From positions 4,580,001 through 4,644,000 of the forward strand of contig NZ_CP071839.1 of the NCBI RefSeq assembly GCF_017526105.1: a DNA stretch of 64,000 bases. Direction: 5' to 3'. The notes under the pieces are model-generated. The model was not told where the DNA came from. It saw only the letters and a program-made list of their open reading frames with translations, and ran no database searches. How positions within the stretch are numbered: the first letter of the stretch is position 1; every line of letters starts with the position of its first letter. Both the position numbers and the translations under genes were made by a program. The stretch comes from Streptomyces cyanogenus (GTDB taxonomy: Bacteria; Actinomycetota; Actinomycetes; Streptomycetales; Streptomycetaceae). Below are positions 34,076 to 42,408 of the stretch, in pieces.

Positions 34076-34579
34076 TCAGTCGCCCTCGCCCTCCTTCTCG
34101 GCCAGGTGGATCACGCACACCGCCACCGCGATGAGCAGCGCCGGGTCGGCGTCCTCCCGTACGACGTCCACGCCGTAGGTGTCGCGGACGCTCAGCCAGC
34201 GGCGGGAGATGACCGCGAGGAGTTCGCCCTCGTACTCCACGGCGAACTCGCGGTCCAGGATCTTCCCGCTGACGTCCAGTTCCGTGCCGTCCGCGAGGGA
34301 GACGCGGTAGTGGTTGCGCAGCAGCGACAGCCGCTTGCGCCTGATCCGGGCCAGGGGCTCGCCGTCCCGTTCGATCACCATGGTGTCGCGCAGGGCGAAC
34401 ATCTTCTGGTGGATGTCGATCAGGACCCGCCCCTGGGCGTCCTTCAGCTCGAAGGTGTCGCGCAGCCGCATCGCCTTGCCGTCGACGAGGTACACCTGCC
34501 GGCCCTGTTCGTCCTCGATCCACCAGTCGTCACCGATGCCGAGGATCCGGTCGCGTACGAGGAATCTCATACGGGTCAT
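34076..34579 (-). CDS. LURP-one-related family protein
   Basis: The 167-residue protein matches the LURP-one/scramblase-like beta-barrel family: RFLVRDRILGIGDDWWIED, VDGKAMRLRDTFELKD, then repeated ALRDTMVIERDGEP and WLSVRDTYGVDV strands. It has a short hydrophobic C-terminal helix (ALLIAVAVCVIHLA). Streptomyces carry many copies; the function is unknown, possibly membrane-associated. The ATG at 34579 has GGGGAA upstream. It converges with the nitrilase-family gene. Confidence 0.85.
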   Translation of the reverse strand: MTRMRFLVRDRILGIGDDWWIEDEQGRQVYLVDGKAMRLRDTFELKDAQGRVLIDIHQKMFALRDTMVIERDGEPLARIRRKRLSLLRNHYRVSLADGTELDVSGKILDREFAVEYEGELLAVISRRWLSVRDTYGVDVVREDADPALLIAVAVCVIHLAEKEGEGD

Positions 34580-34664
34580 GCTTCCCCGTGACCGGTCGAT
34601 CGTCCCGGAATCACCACATTCCGTCGCGAAGGCGGTGACGGACGCCTCGGACCGGCGGATCCGC

Positions 34665-35663
34665 TCACGGGCCGCTGCCGCCGGCGGCCGTCGGCTGCGC
34701 AGGCCCCGCCCCGAACCGCTTGCGGTACGCCGACGGGCTCAGCCCCGTCTCCCGCCGCAGCCGGGCCCGCAGATTGGCCGCCGTGCCCAGGCCGCTGCGC
34801 GCCGCCACGACGTCCAGCCGCTCCTCGCCCCGCTCGATCAGCCGGCACGCCAGGGCCACGCGCTCCCCGGTGAGCCAGGCCAGCGGAGTCGTGCCCAGCT
34901 GGTTGCGGAAGCGGCGGTGCAGGGTGGCGGGGGAGACGGCCGCGCGGGCGGCGAGGCCGGAGACGGTCAGCGGCTCGCCCAGCCGCTCCTGCGCCCAGGC
35001 CAGCAGCGGGCCGAGCGACTCGTCGGGCACCGCGGGCACCGGACGCTCCACGAACTGCCGTTGCCCGCCGTCCCGGTGCGCGGCGAAGACGAGCCGCCGG
35101 GAGACGTGGTTGGCGATCTCCGCGCCGTGGTCACGGCGCACCAGGTGCAGGCCCAGGTCGAGCGCGGAGGCGCTGCCGGAGGCAGTGAGGATGTCGCCGT
35201 CGTCCACGAAGAGCACGTCCGCCTCCAGGCGCACCCGCGGGAAGCGGGCCCGGAAGGCGTCCGCCCACATCCAGTGGCAGGCCGCCCGGCGCCCGTCCAG
35301 CAGCCCGGCCTCCGCCAGGGTGAAGGCGCCCGAACAGAAGCCGACGAGCCGGGCGCCCCGCGCGTGGGCCCGGCGGATCACGTCCAGGACGCGCTGCGAG
35401 CGGGGGACGTGGGTGTCGGGCCGGTTCGGCACGATCAGCGTGTCCGCGGACTCGGCGGCCTCCGGACCGGCGACCCCGGTGAGCGTGAAGAAACCGTCCC
35501 GCATCCGGGTTTCCGGCTCGGCCGCGCACAGCCGGAAGTCGTACAGCTCCCGCCCCAGTTCGGGCCGCGCGAGACCGAAGATCTCGATGGCACAGCTCAT
35601 CTCGAAGGGGTTGGAGTTGTCGTCGACCACCAGCACGACACGGTGAGAGGATCGTTGCGGCAT
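34665..35663 (-). CDS. GlxA-type AraC regulator with DJ-1/PfpI domain
   Basis: The 332-residue regulator has an N-terminal DJ-1/PfpI-like amidotransferase fold (about 8-185, nucleophile-elbow region VGFCSGAFTLAEAG) and a C-terminal AraC helix-turn-helix pair (about 225-325, VSGLAARAAVSPATLHRRFRNQLGTTP). GlxA-type regulators sense small ligands through the first domain. It is divergent, with a 51-bp gap, from a small cupin gene, which is its most likely target. Confidence 0.9.
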   Translation of the reverse strand: MPQRSSHRVVLVVDDNSNPFEMSCAIEIFGLARPELGRELYDFRLCAAEPETRMRDGFFTLTGVAGPEAAESADTLIVPNRPDTHVPRSQRVLDVIRRAHARGARLVGFCSGAFTLAEAGLLDGRRAACHWMWADAFRARFPRVRLEADVLFVDDGDILTASGSASALDLGLHLVRRDHGAEIANHVSRRLVFAAHRDGGQRQFVERPVPAVPDESLGPLLAWAQERLGEPLTVSGLAARAAVSPATLHRRFRNQLGTTPLAWLTGERVALACRLIERGEERLDVVAARSGLGTAANLRARLRRETGLSPSAYRKRFGAGPAQPTAAGGSGP

Positions 35664-35714
35664 GTGCGATTTCTAGCACTCGCCCGCCGCCGGGGCACCC
35701 CCGAGGATGAATCC

Positions 35715-36101
35715 ATGGAACCGATCTCCCTGGACGCGGCCCTCGCCTCCTTCACCGAGCAGTGGAGCCCCCGCATCGTCACCGCCGTCAACGACTACGA
35801 CGTCCGCGTGGCCAAGGTGGAGGGCGAACATCTCTGGCACGCGCACGCGTACACCGACGAGTTCTTCCTGGTCCTCGCAGGCGAACTGCACATCGGCCTG
35901 CGCGAGCCGGCCGGCGAGCGCACGGTGGTGCTGCCCAAGGGCTCGGTGTTCACCGTCCCGCGCGGGGTCGAGCACAAGCCGTACGCGCCCGTGCCCACCG
36001 AGATCCTGGTCTTCGAGCCCACCGGGACGCTCAGCGTCGGGGACCGGCACGAGGACGTCCCCGACCACGTGGACGCCACCACGGGCCACGCCCTCGGCTG
36101 A
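35715..36101 (+). CDS. Small cupin-domain protein
   Basis: The 128-residue single cupin has metal-binding residues in LWHAHAYTDEFFLVLAGEL (cupin motif 1, H/H/E) and VPRGVEHKPYAPVP (motif 2 His). Single cupins of this size act as dioxygenases, isomerases or sugar-binding proteins. The ATG at 35715 follows GAGGATGAATCC. Its promoter is shared with the divergent GlxA-type regulator. Confidence 0.88.
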   Translation: MEPISLDAALASFTEQWSPRIVTAVNDYDVRVAKVEGEHLWHAHAYTDEFFLVLAGELHIGLREPAGERTVVLPKGSVFTVPRGVEHKPYAPVPTEILVFEPTGTLSVGDRHEDVPDHVDATTGHALG

Positions 36102-36187
36102 CCGGGCGCCGGGATCCGGCGGGGACGCCGACGGCGACGACAGGGTCCACGGCGGCTCCGGCACCGACACCTGGACTGACGGGGGAG

Positions 36188-36196
36188 TTGTCCACA
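36188..36196 (+). other. Perfect DnaA box
   Basis: TTGTCCACA matches the Streptomyces DnaA box exactly. It lies 42 bp upstream of the NHL-thioredoxin gene, flanked by GGGGG and CCCCC runs. It is solitary, so more likely a regulatory or titration site than an origin. Confidence 0.5.
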
Positions 36197-36237
36197 GGCC
36201 CCCACCGCTGACGGGGCCGGGTGGCACCCTTGGAGTC

Positions 36238-38085
36238 ATGACCGACTCCGCACGCCGACGCGCCCGGGTCCGGGCCCCCGAGCTGATCGGCAAGGGTGGC
36301 TGGCTGAACACGGGAGACCGGCAGTACACGCTCGCCGACCTGCGCGGACGCATCGTCGTCCTGGACTTCTGGACCTTCTGCTGCATCAACTGCCTGCACG
36401 TCCTGGACGAGCTGCGCGAGCTGGAGGCCAGGCACCGGGACACGCTCGTGGTGATCGGGGTGCACTCCCCGAAGTTCGTGCACGAGGCCGACCACGAGGC
36501 CGTCGTGGACGCAGTCGAGCGCTACGGCGTGGAGCACCCGGTCCTGGACGACCCGGAGCTGGCCACCTGGAAGCAGTACGCGGTGCGCGCCTGGCCGACG
36601 CTCGTGGTGATCGACCCCGAGGGGTACGTCGTCGCCCAGCACGCGGGTGAGGGACATGTGCACGCCATCGAGCGCCTGGTGACCGAGCTGGAGGCCGAGC
36701 ACGAGGCCAAGGGCACCCTGCGCCGGGGCGCCGGGCCGTACGTACCGCCGGAGCCCGAGCCGACGACGCTGCGCTTCCCCGGCAAGGCCCTGCTGCTGCC
36801 GTCCGGCACCTTCCTGGTCAGCGACACCACCCGGCACCAGCTGGTGGAGCTGGAGGCGGACGGCGAGACGGTCGTGCGGCGGATCGGCCAGGGCAGCCGC
36901 GGCCTGACCGACAGCACCTGGGTCCGTTCGCGGTTCAACGAGCCGCAGGGTCTGGCGCTGCTGCCGGACGGCTCCGTGGTCGTCGCCGACACGGTCAACC
37001 ACGCCCTCCGGCGCTTCGACCCGGTAAGCGGCCGGACCACCACCCTGGCCGGCACCGGATGGCAGTGGATGCGGGGCGACGCCACCTCGGGCCCCGGGCG
37101 CGAGGTCAACCTGTCCTCACCGTGGGACGTGGCGTGGTGGAACGGGAAGGTGTGGATCGCCATGGCCGGCGTCCACCAGCTGTGGGCGTACGACCCGGCG
37201 GACGGCACCGTCTCCGTCACCGCCGGCACCGCCAACGAGGGACTCGTCGACGGCCCGGCCGACGAGGCCTGGTTCGCCCAGCCCTCCGGCCTCGCGGTCT
37301 CCCCCGACGGGGAGCGGCTCTGGCTCGCCGACTCCGAGACCAGCGCCCTGCGCTGGGTGGACCTCGACGGGCACGTCCGCACCGCCGTCGGCACCGGCCT
37401 GTTCGACTTCGGCCACCGGGACGGCGCCGCCGGTCAGGCCCTCCTCCAGCACCCGCTGGGCGTCACCGCCCTGCCGGACGGCTCGGTGGCGGTCGCCGAC
37501 ACCTACAACCACGCCCTGCGCCGCTACGACCCCGCTACCGGCGAGGTCACCACGCTCGCCACCGATCTGCGCGAGCCGAGCGACGCGGTCCTCGTCGGCG
37601 AGGACGTCGTGGTCGTGGAATCCGCCCGGCACCGGCTGACCCGGCTGCGCCTGCCGGAGGAGGCGGTGCGCGTGGAGTCGGTCGCCCACCGCACCCGGCG
37701 CGCCGCGACCGAGGTCGCCCCCGGCCGTCTCCGCCTCGACGTGATCTTCCAGGCTCCGGCGGGCCAGAAGCTGGACACCCGGTACGGCCCCTCGACCCGT
37801 CTGCTGGTCTCCTCCACCCCGCCCGAGCTGCTGCTCAAGGGCGAGGGAGCGGACACGGACCTGTCCCGTGAGCTGGAGCTGAACCCGGCCGTCACCGAGG
37901 GCGTCCTGCACGTCTCCGCGATGGCCGCCAGCTGTGACGACGATCCCGCCAACGACTACCCCGCCTGCCATGTCCACCAGCAGGACTGGGGTGTTCCGCT
38001 CCGCCTCACCGAGGGCGGGGCGGACCGCCTGCCGCTCGTCCTGGCGGGCCTGGACGAGCAGGAGGCGGCGCCTCAGACGCCGTAG
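36238..38085 (+). CDS. NHL-repeat thioredoxin-fold protein (NHLRC2-like)
   Basis: The 615-residue protein has an N-terminal thioredoxin domain (about 10-160) with the redox motif CCINC (48-52), a six-bladed NHL beta-propeller (about 180-475, with repeats such as EPQGLALLPDGSVVVADTVN and HPLGVTALPDGSVAVADTYN) and a C-terminal beta-sandwich. This is the domain order of human NHLRC2, which also has CCINC. It has no signal peptide, so it is cytoplasmic. The substrate is unknown. GGAG precedes the ATG. It overlaps the small convergent DUF6458 gene by 13 bp. Confidence 0.88.
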   Translation: MTDSARRRARVRAPELIGKGGWLNTGDRQYTLADLRGRIVVLDFWTFCCINCLHVLDELRELEARHRDTLVVIGVHSPKFVHEADHEAVVDAVERYGVEHPVLDDPELATWKQYAVRAWPTLVVIDPEGYVVAQHAGEGHVHAIERLVTELEAEHEAKGTLRRGAGPYVPPEPEPTTLRFPGKALLLPSGTFLVSDTTRHQLVELEADGETVVRRIGQGSRGLTDSTWVRSRFNEPQGLALLPDGSVVVADTVNHALRRFDPVSGRTTTLAGTGWQWMRGDATSGPGREVNLSSPWDVAWWNGKVWIAMAGVHQLWAYDPADGTVSVTAGTANEGLVDGPADEAWFAQPSGLAVSPDGERLWLADSETSALRWVDLDGHVRTAVGTGLFDFGHRDGAAGQALLQHPLGVTALPDGSVAVADTYNHALRRYDPATGEVTTLATDLREPSDAVLVGEDVVVVESARHRLTRLRLPEEAVRVESVAHRTRRAATEVAPGRLRLDVIFQAPAGQKLDTRYGPSTRLLVSSTPPELLLKGEGADTDLSRELELNPAVTEGVLHVSAMAASCDDDPANDYPACHVHQQDWGVPLRLTEGGADRLPLVLAGLDEQEAAPQTP

Positions 38086-38318
38086 CCGTCGGAGTAGCCG
38101 TCGACGCGGTGGCGTTCGTCCTCCACCACCGGTGTCGTCGGCGGCACGACCACGCGGCGGCGGCGCGCGATGCCACTGAACGTCGCCACCCCGATCAGGC
38201 CGACGGCCATCAGGATCAGACCGACGACAGTGAGGTTGACGCCCTGCATGTGCCAGTCGGTCGCGAACGTCAGAATGGCCCCCACGGCGATGAGGATGAT
38301 GCATCCGCCGAGACCCAT
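38073..38318 (-). CDS. Small DUF6458 membrane protein
   Basis: The 81-residue protein has two transmembrane helices (about 3-20 and 27-49) joined by a short loop with FATDWHMQGVNLTVVG, then a cytoplasmic tail ending in a Tyr/Gly-rich YSDGYGV. This fits the DUF6458 family of actinobacterial small membrane proteins. GAGGT precedes the ATG. Its 3' end overlaps the NHL-thioredoxin gene by 13 bp. The function is unknown. Confidence 0.82.
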   Translation of the reverse strand: MGLGGCIILIAVGAILTFATDWHMQGVNLTVVGLILMAVGLIGVATFSGIARRRRVVVPPTTPVVEDERHRVDGYSDGYGV

Positions 38319-38384
38319 GAGACCTCGCCTCCCCTTCCGGTTCCGGAATCTCCGGTGCCGTGCGGGTACCCGGCCAGGTCCCGA

Positions 38385-39692
38385 CTAGCCCTCCAAGAAG
38401 GCCGTCAGGGCATTCGCGAGCAGGAACGGGTCGTCGGCGCCGCACAGTTCCCGCACGCTGTGCATGGAGAGGATCGCCACGCCGATGTCCACCGTGCGGA
38501 TGCCGTGCCGGGCCGCGGTGATCGGGCCGATGGTGGTGCCGCAGGGCATGGAGTTGTTGGAGACGAAGGTCTGGAAGGGGACGTTCGCCTTCTCGCAGGC
38601 CGCGGCGAACACCGCGCGGCCCGAACCGTCCGTGGCGTAGCGGTTGTTGACGTTGACCTTGAGGATCGGGCCGCCGTTGACCCGGGGGTGGTGCGTCGGG
38701 TCGTGCCGTTCGGCGTAGTTGGGGTGCACGGCGTGGCCCGTGTCGGAGGACAGACAGACCGAGCCGGCGAAGGCACGCGCCCGGTCCTCGAACGACCCGC
38801 CCCGCGCGAACACCGAGCGCTCCAGCACCGATCCGAGCAGCGGGCCGTCGGCGCCGGTGTCCGACTGGGAGCCGTTCTCCTCGTGGTCGAAGGCGGCCAG
38901 CACCGGGATGCGGCCGAGCGGGGCACCGGAGGCCGCGACGGCGGCCAGGGCGGCGGCACCGGCGTGCACGGAGAGCAGGTTGTCCATGCGCGGCCCGGCG
39001 ACCAGCTCCCGGTCCCGGCCGAGGTAGGCCGGCGGCTCCACCGGGTGCGTCATGAGGTCCCAGCCGGCCACCGAACCGGCCGCCAGCCCGGCCTCCTGCT
39101 CCAGGAAGGCGATGAGGTCGCCGTCCAGCACGTCGTCGCCGAGGCCCCACACCGGCTGCAGATGGCGCTGCTTGTCCAGCTTGAGCCCCTCGGCGCTGAC
39201 CGAACGGTCCAGGTGGATGGCGAGCTGCGGCACCCGCAGCAGCGGCCGGTCCACGTTGACCAGGGCGGAGGAGCCGTCGCGCAGCGAGAGCCGGCCGGCC
39301 AGGCCCAGGTCCCGGTCCAGCCAGGAGTTGAGCAGCGGGCCGCCGTAGATCTCGACGGCGACCTGGCGCCAGCCCTGCGTCCCGCTGTCCGGGCGCGGCT
39401 TGACCCGCAGGCTCGGGGAGTCGGTGTGCGCGCCGATGATGTGGAAGGGGGTGTGCGGCTCGGCGCCCTCGGGCACGTACCAGGCCACGATCGCGCCGCC
39501 GCGCAGCACGTAACGGCCGCCGTGCCCGGATGCCGCCGCGTCCCAGTCGTCCGTCTCCGCGACCTGCCGGAAGCCCGCCTTCTCCAGCCGCTCGGCGGTG
39601 TTCGCCACGGCGTGGTACGGCGACGGGCTCGCCGCCAGGAAGGACATCAGGTCGTCGGTGTGGCCGCGGTCGAAGCGGGCTGGTGCGCTCAT
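38385..39692 (-). CDS. M18-family aspartyl aminopeptidase
   Basis: The 435-residue zinc aminopeptidase removes N-terminal acidic residues in the cytoplasm. M18 features are IIGAHTDSPSLRVKP (metal His), AAFDHEENGSQSDTGADGP (metal Asp and catalytic Glu), SSDTGHAVHPNY and VGVAILSMHSVRE-type C-terminal ligands. The ATG at 39692 has AAGGTG 8 bp upstream. It is separated from the upstream acyl-CoA dehydrogenase by a strong terminator. Confidence 0.92.
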   Translation of the reverse strand: MSAPARFDRGHTDDLMSFLAASPSPYHAVANTAERLEKAGFRQVAETDDWDAAASGHGGRYVLRGGAIVAWYVPEGAEPHTPFHIIGAHTDSPSLRVKPRPDSGTQGWRQVAVEIYGGPLLNSWLDRDLGLAGRLSLRDGSSALVNVDRPLLRVPQLAIHLDRSVSAEGLKLDKQRHLQPVWGLGDDVLDGDLIAFLEQEAGLAAGSVAGWDLMTHPVEPPAYLGRDRELVAGPRMDNLLSVHAGAAALAAVAASGAPLGRIPVLAAFDHEENGSQSDTGADGPLLGSVLERSVFARGGSFEDRARAFAGSVCLSSDTGHAVHPNYAERHDPTHHPRVNGGPILKVNVNNRYATDGSGRAVFAAACEKANVPFQTFVSNNSMPCGTTIGPITAARHGIRTVDIGVAILSMHSVRELCGADDPFLLANALTAFLEG

Positions 39693-39712
39693 GGGATTCA
39701 CCTTAACGACGT

Positions 39713-39749
39713 GCACGGGCCCGCTCCCGGAAAGAGAGCGGGCCCGTGC
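39713..39749. terminator. Terminator between acyl-CoA dehydrogenase and aminopeptidase genes
   Basis: GCACGGGCCCGCTC (39713-39726) and GAGCGGGCCCGTGC (39736-39749) form a perfect 14-bp stem with a 9-nt loop. It lies just downstream of the acyl-CoA dehydrogenase stop on the minus strand. Confidence 0.9.
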
Positions 39750-39786
39750 GAGGAATCGACGGGGACGTCCGGAACGTCTGGACCGT

Positions 39787-41613
39787 TTAGAACGCGGCCT
39801 CGTCCAGCTCCATGAGGTCCAGGTCGACGCTGCCGGCGACCTTGCGGGCGAGGGTGACGCCCGGCAGGACGTTCGCCGCGAAGAACTTCGCCGCGGCGAT
39901 CTTGCCGGTGTAGAACGCCTTGTCCTTCGCCGAGGCGGTGGGCAGCTTCTCGGCGGCGATCGCGGCACCCTTGAGGAGCAGGTAGCCGACGACCACGTCA
40001 CCGGAGGCCATGAGCAGGCGGGTGGTGTTCAGGCCGACCTTGTAGATGTTCTTGGTGTCCTGCTCGGTGGCGGCGAGGTCGGTCAGCATCAGGCCGACGA
40101 TCGCCTCCAGCTCCACGGCCGCCTTGGCCAGGTGCTCGCGGGCGCCGGCCAGCTCCTCGCCGCCGGTGCCGAGCGCCAGGAACTTCTTGATGTCCTCGGC
40201 GAGGGCGTTCAGCGCGGCGCCCTGGTTGCGGACGATCTTCCGGAAGAAGAAGTCCTGGCCCTGGATCGCCGTGGTGCCCTCGTAGAGGGTGTCGATCTTG
40301 GAGTCCCGGATGTACTGCTCGATCGGGTACTCCTGCAGGAAGCCGGAGCCGCCGAAGGTCTGCAGCGACTGGGCGAGCTGCTCGTAGCCCTTCTCGGAGC
40401 CGTAACCCTTGACGATGGGCAGGAGCAGGTCGTTCAGCGCCTCCTCGGCGGAGGCGTCCTCGCCGTTCGCCTCCTTGAGCTGGATGGCGTCCTGGATGGA
40501 GGCGGTGTACAGCACGAGGGCGCGCATGCCCTCCGCGTACGCCTTCTGCGTGATCAGCGAGCGGCGCACGTCGGGGTGGTGGGTGATGGTGACCTTGGGC
40601 GCGGTCTTGTCCATGAAGTTGGCCAGGTCCGGGCCCTGCACGCGCTCCTTGGCGTACTCCAGCGCGTTGAGGTAGCCGGTGGAGAGCGTGGAGATCGCCT
40701 TCGTGCCGACCATCATGCGGGCGAACTCGATGATGCGGAACATCTGGCGGATGCCGTCGTGCTTGTCGCCGATCAGCCAGCCCTTGGCGGGGTGCTTGTC
40801 GCCGAAGGTCATCTCGCACGTGTTGGAGGCCTTCAGGCCCATCTTGTGCTCGACGTTGGTGGCGTAGACGCCGTTGCGCTCGCCCAGCTCGCCGGTCTCG
40901 AAGTCGAAGAGGTACTTCGGGACGAGGAAGAGGGACAGACCCTTGGTGCCGGGGCCGGCCCCCTCGGGACGCGCCAGCACGTAGTGGAGGATGTTCTCCG
41001 ACATGTCGTGCTCACCGGAGGTGATGAAGCGCTTCACGCCCTCGATGTGCCAGGAGCCGTCCTCCTGCTGCACGGCCTTGGTGCGGCCGGCGCCCACGTC
41101 CGAGCCGGCGTCCGGCTCGGTGAGCACCATGGTGGAGCCCCACTGCTTCTCGGTGGCGATCTTGGCGATGTGCTTCTGGACCTCGTTGCCCTCCTCGAAG
41201 AGGATGCCGGCGAACGCCGGGCCCGAGGAGTACATCCACACGGCCGGGTTGGCGCCCAGGATCAGCTCGGCGTAGGCCCAGATGAGGGAGCGCGGCGAGG
41301 TGGTGCCGCCGATCTCCTCGGGCAGGCCGAGCCGCCAGTACTCGGAGTCCATGAAGGCCTGGTAGCTCTTCTTGAAGGACGCCGGGATGGGCGCGGTGTT
41401 GGTCTCCGGGTCGAAGACCGGCGGGTTGCGGTCGGCGTCCGCGAAGGACTCGGCCAGCTCGTTCTCGGAGAGGCGGGTCAGCTCCTCCAGGACGCTCTTG
41501 GCGGTCTCGACGTCCATCTCCTCGAACGGGCCGGTGCCGTACACCTTGTCGCGCCCCAGTACTTCGAAGAGGTTGAACTCGATGTCGCGGAGATTCGACT
41601 TGTAGTGCCCCAT
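39787..41613 (-). CDS. Long acyl-CoA dehydrogenase (FadE5/DMGT-like)
   Basis: The 608-residue flavoenzyme performs the FAD-dependent alpha-beta dehydrogenation of acyl-CoAs in beta-oxidation. It is longer than classic ACADs because of an N-terminal extension and a C-terminal helical domain, as in FadE5. Features seen are MVLTEPDAGSDVGAG (flavin/substrate loop), GVKRFITSGEHD, FGGSGFLQEYPIEQYIRD, and the catalytic Glu in TLYEGTTAIQGQD. The ATG at 41613 has GGAG upstream. A palindrome in the upstream region may bind its regulator. Confidence 0.92.
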   Translation of the reverse strand: MGHYKSNLRDIEFNLFEVLGRDKVYGTGPFEEMDVETAKSVLEELTRLSENELAESFADADRNPPVFDPETNTAPIPASFKKSYQAFMDSEYWRLGLPEEIGGTTSPRSLIWAYAELILGANPAVWMYSSGPAFAGILFEEGNEVQKHIAKIATEKQWGSTMVLTEPDAGSDVGAGRTKAVQQEDGSWHIEGVKRFITSGEHDMSENILHYVLARPEGAGPGTKGLSLFLVPKYLFDFETGELGERNGVYATNVEHKMGLKASNTCEMTFGDKHPAKGWLIGDKHDGIRQMFRIIEFARMMVGTKAISTLSTGYLNALEYAKERVQGPDLANFMDKTAPKVTITHHPDVRRSLITQKAYAEGMRALVLYTASIQDAIQLKEANGEDASAEEALNDLLLPIVKGYGSEKGYEQLAQSLQTFGGSGFLQEYPIEQYIRDSKIDTLYEGTTAIQGQDFFFRKIVRNQGAALNALAEDIKKFLALGTGGEELAGAREHLAKAAVELEAIVGLMLTDLAATEQDTKNIYKVGLNTTRLLMASGDVVVGYLLLKGAAIAAEKLPTASAKDKAFYTGKIAAAKFFAANVLPGVTLARKVAGSVDLDLMELDEAAF

Positions 41614-41694
41614 GGCGACGGCTCCGTTGAGGGATCGGCGAGGCACTGGCTCCTCGCACCTAGTTCACGTACCAACAAGTAGCACCGATGATGC

Positions 41695-41706
41695 TACCCG
41701 TCGGTA
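41695..41706. promoter_or_regulatory. Palindrome upstream of the acyl-CoA dehydrogenase
   Basis: TACCCGTCGGTA has the matching ends TACC/GGTA. It partly overlaps a second short repeat TAGCA...TGCTA (41680-41696). The segment lies between the divergent acyl-CoA dehydrogenase and SseB genes, where TetR-type fatty-acid repressors often act. Confidence 0.4.
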
Positions 41707-41774
41707 ATAAGAAGCAACCCCGATCCGGGGATCTGTGACCCACCCCTCGCCCGGTTCTCAGTACGCTTACGCGC

Positions 41775-42248
41775 ATGTATGGATACGGCCAGCCCATGGA
41801 CGGCGGCGCTGCCCAGCAGCAGTACGCCCAGCCGCAGCAGCCGATGGCCGGCGGATACGGGCAGCAGCCGCCGCTGTACCCCGAGCCGTCCCCGCCCTCG
41901 CTCGCGGACGCGGTGCGCGCCTTCACCACCGGCCAGATGTCCGCCGAGGACTTCCAGCAGATCTTCGCGACGTCGAAGGTGTACTGCCCGCGCGGCGACA
42001 CCCCGGGCTTCCTCGCCCTGCACAACACCCAGCAGCCGGTGATCCCGATGTTCACCTCGCTGAAGGAGCTGCGCCGGTACGCGGGCAAGGAGTCCAAGTA
42101 CTTCGTCATCACCGGCGCCGAGGTGATCGACCTGCTGCCGACCGGCTACGGCTTCGTCCTGGACATGGAGGGCGAGCACCGGATGGTGTTCGACGCCAAG
42201 GCGGTCGAACAGATGGTCGATTTCGCGATGCGCCGCATGTACGGCTAG
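41775..42248 (+). CDS. SseB-family protein
   Basis: The 157-residue protein has a Gln/Pro/Gly/Tyr-rich N-terminus (1-35) followed by an SseB-like domain: VYCPRGDTPGFLALHN, VIPMFTSLKELRRYAGKESKYF and GAEVIDLLPTGYGFVLDM. SseB domains are common in Streptomyces and have no settled enzymatic role. It is monocistronic, ended by the T-run terminator at 42316. Confidence 0.85.
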   Translation: MYGYGQPMDGGAAQQQYAQPQQPMAGGYGQQPPLYPEPSPPSLADAVRAFTTGQMSAEDFQQIFATSKVYCPRGDTPGFLALHNTQQPVIPMFTSLKELRRYAGKESKYFVITGAEVIDLLPTGYGFVLDMEGEHRMVFDAKAVEQMVDFAMRRMYG

Positions 42249-42315
42249 ACGCGCTGCCGCGCAGGCCGCGGTCGAGCCGCGCCCCGGCGGCGGCCCGTGC
42301 GCCGCGTGCACCCGG

Positions 42316-42345
42316 AGCCCGGAGGGAATGCCCTCCGGGCTTTTT
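42316..42345 (+). terminator. Classic intrinsic terminator with T-run after SseB
   Basis: AGCCCGGAGGG (42316-42326) and CCCTCCGGGCT (42331-42341) form a perfect 11-bp stem with the loop AATG, followed by TTTTT. A T-run this clear is uncommon in such GC-rich DNA. Confidence 0.92.
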
Positions 42346-42408
42346 CCGTTCTGGATGACAAGAAGTTCAACGCTCAACTAAAGTGGGCGTACCAAGGAGG
42401 TACCCACC

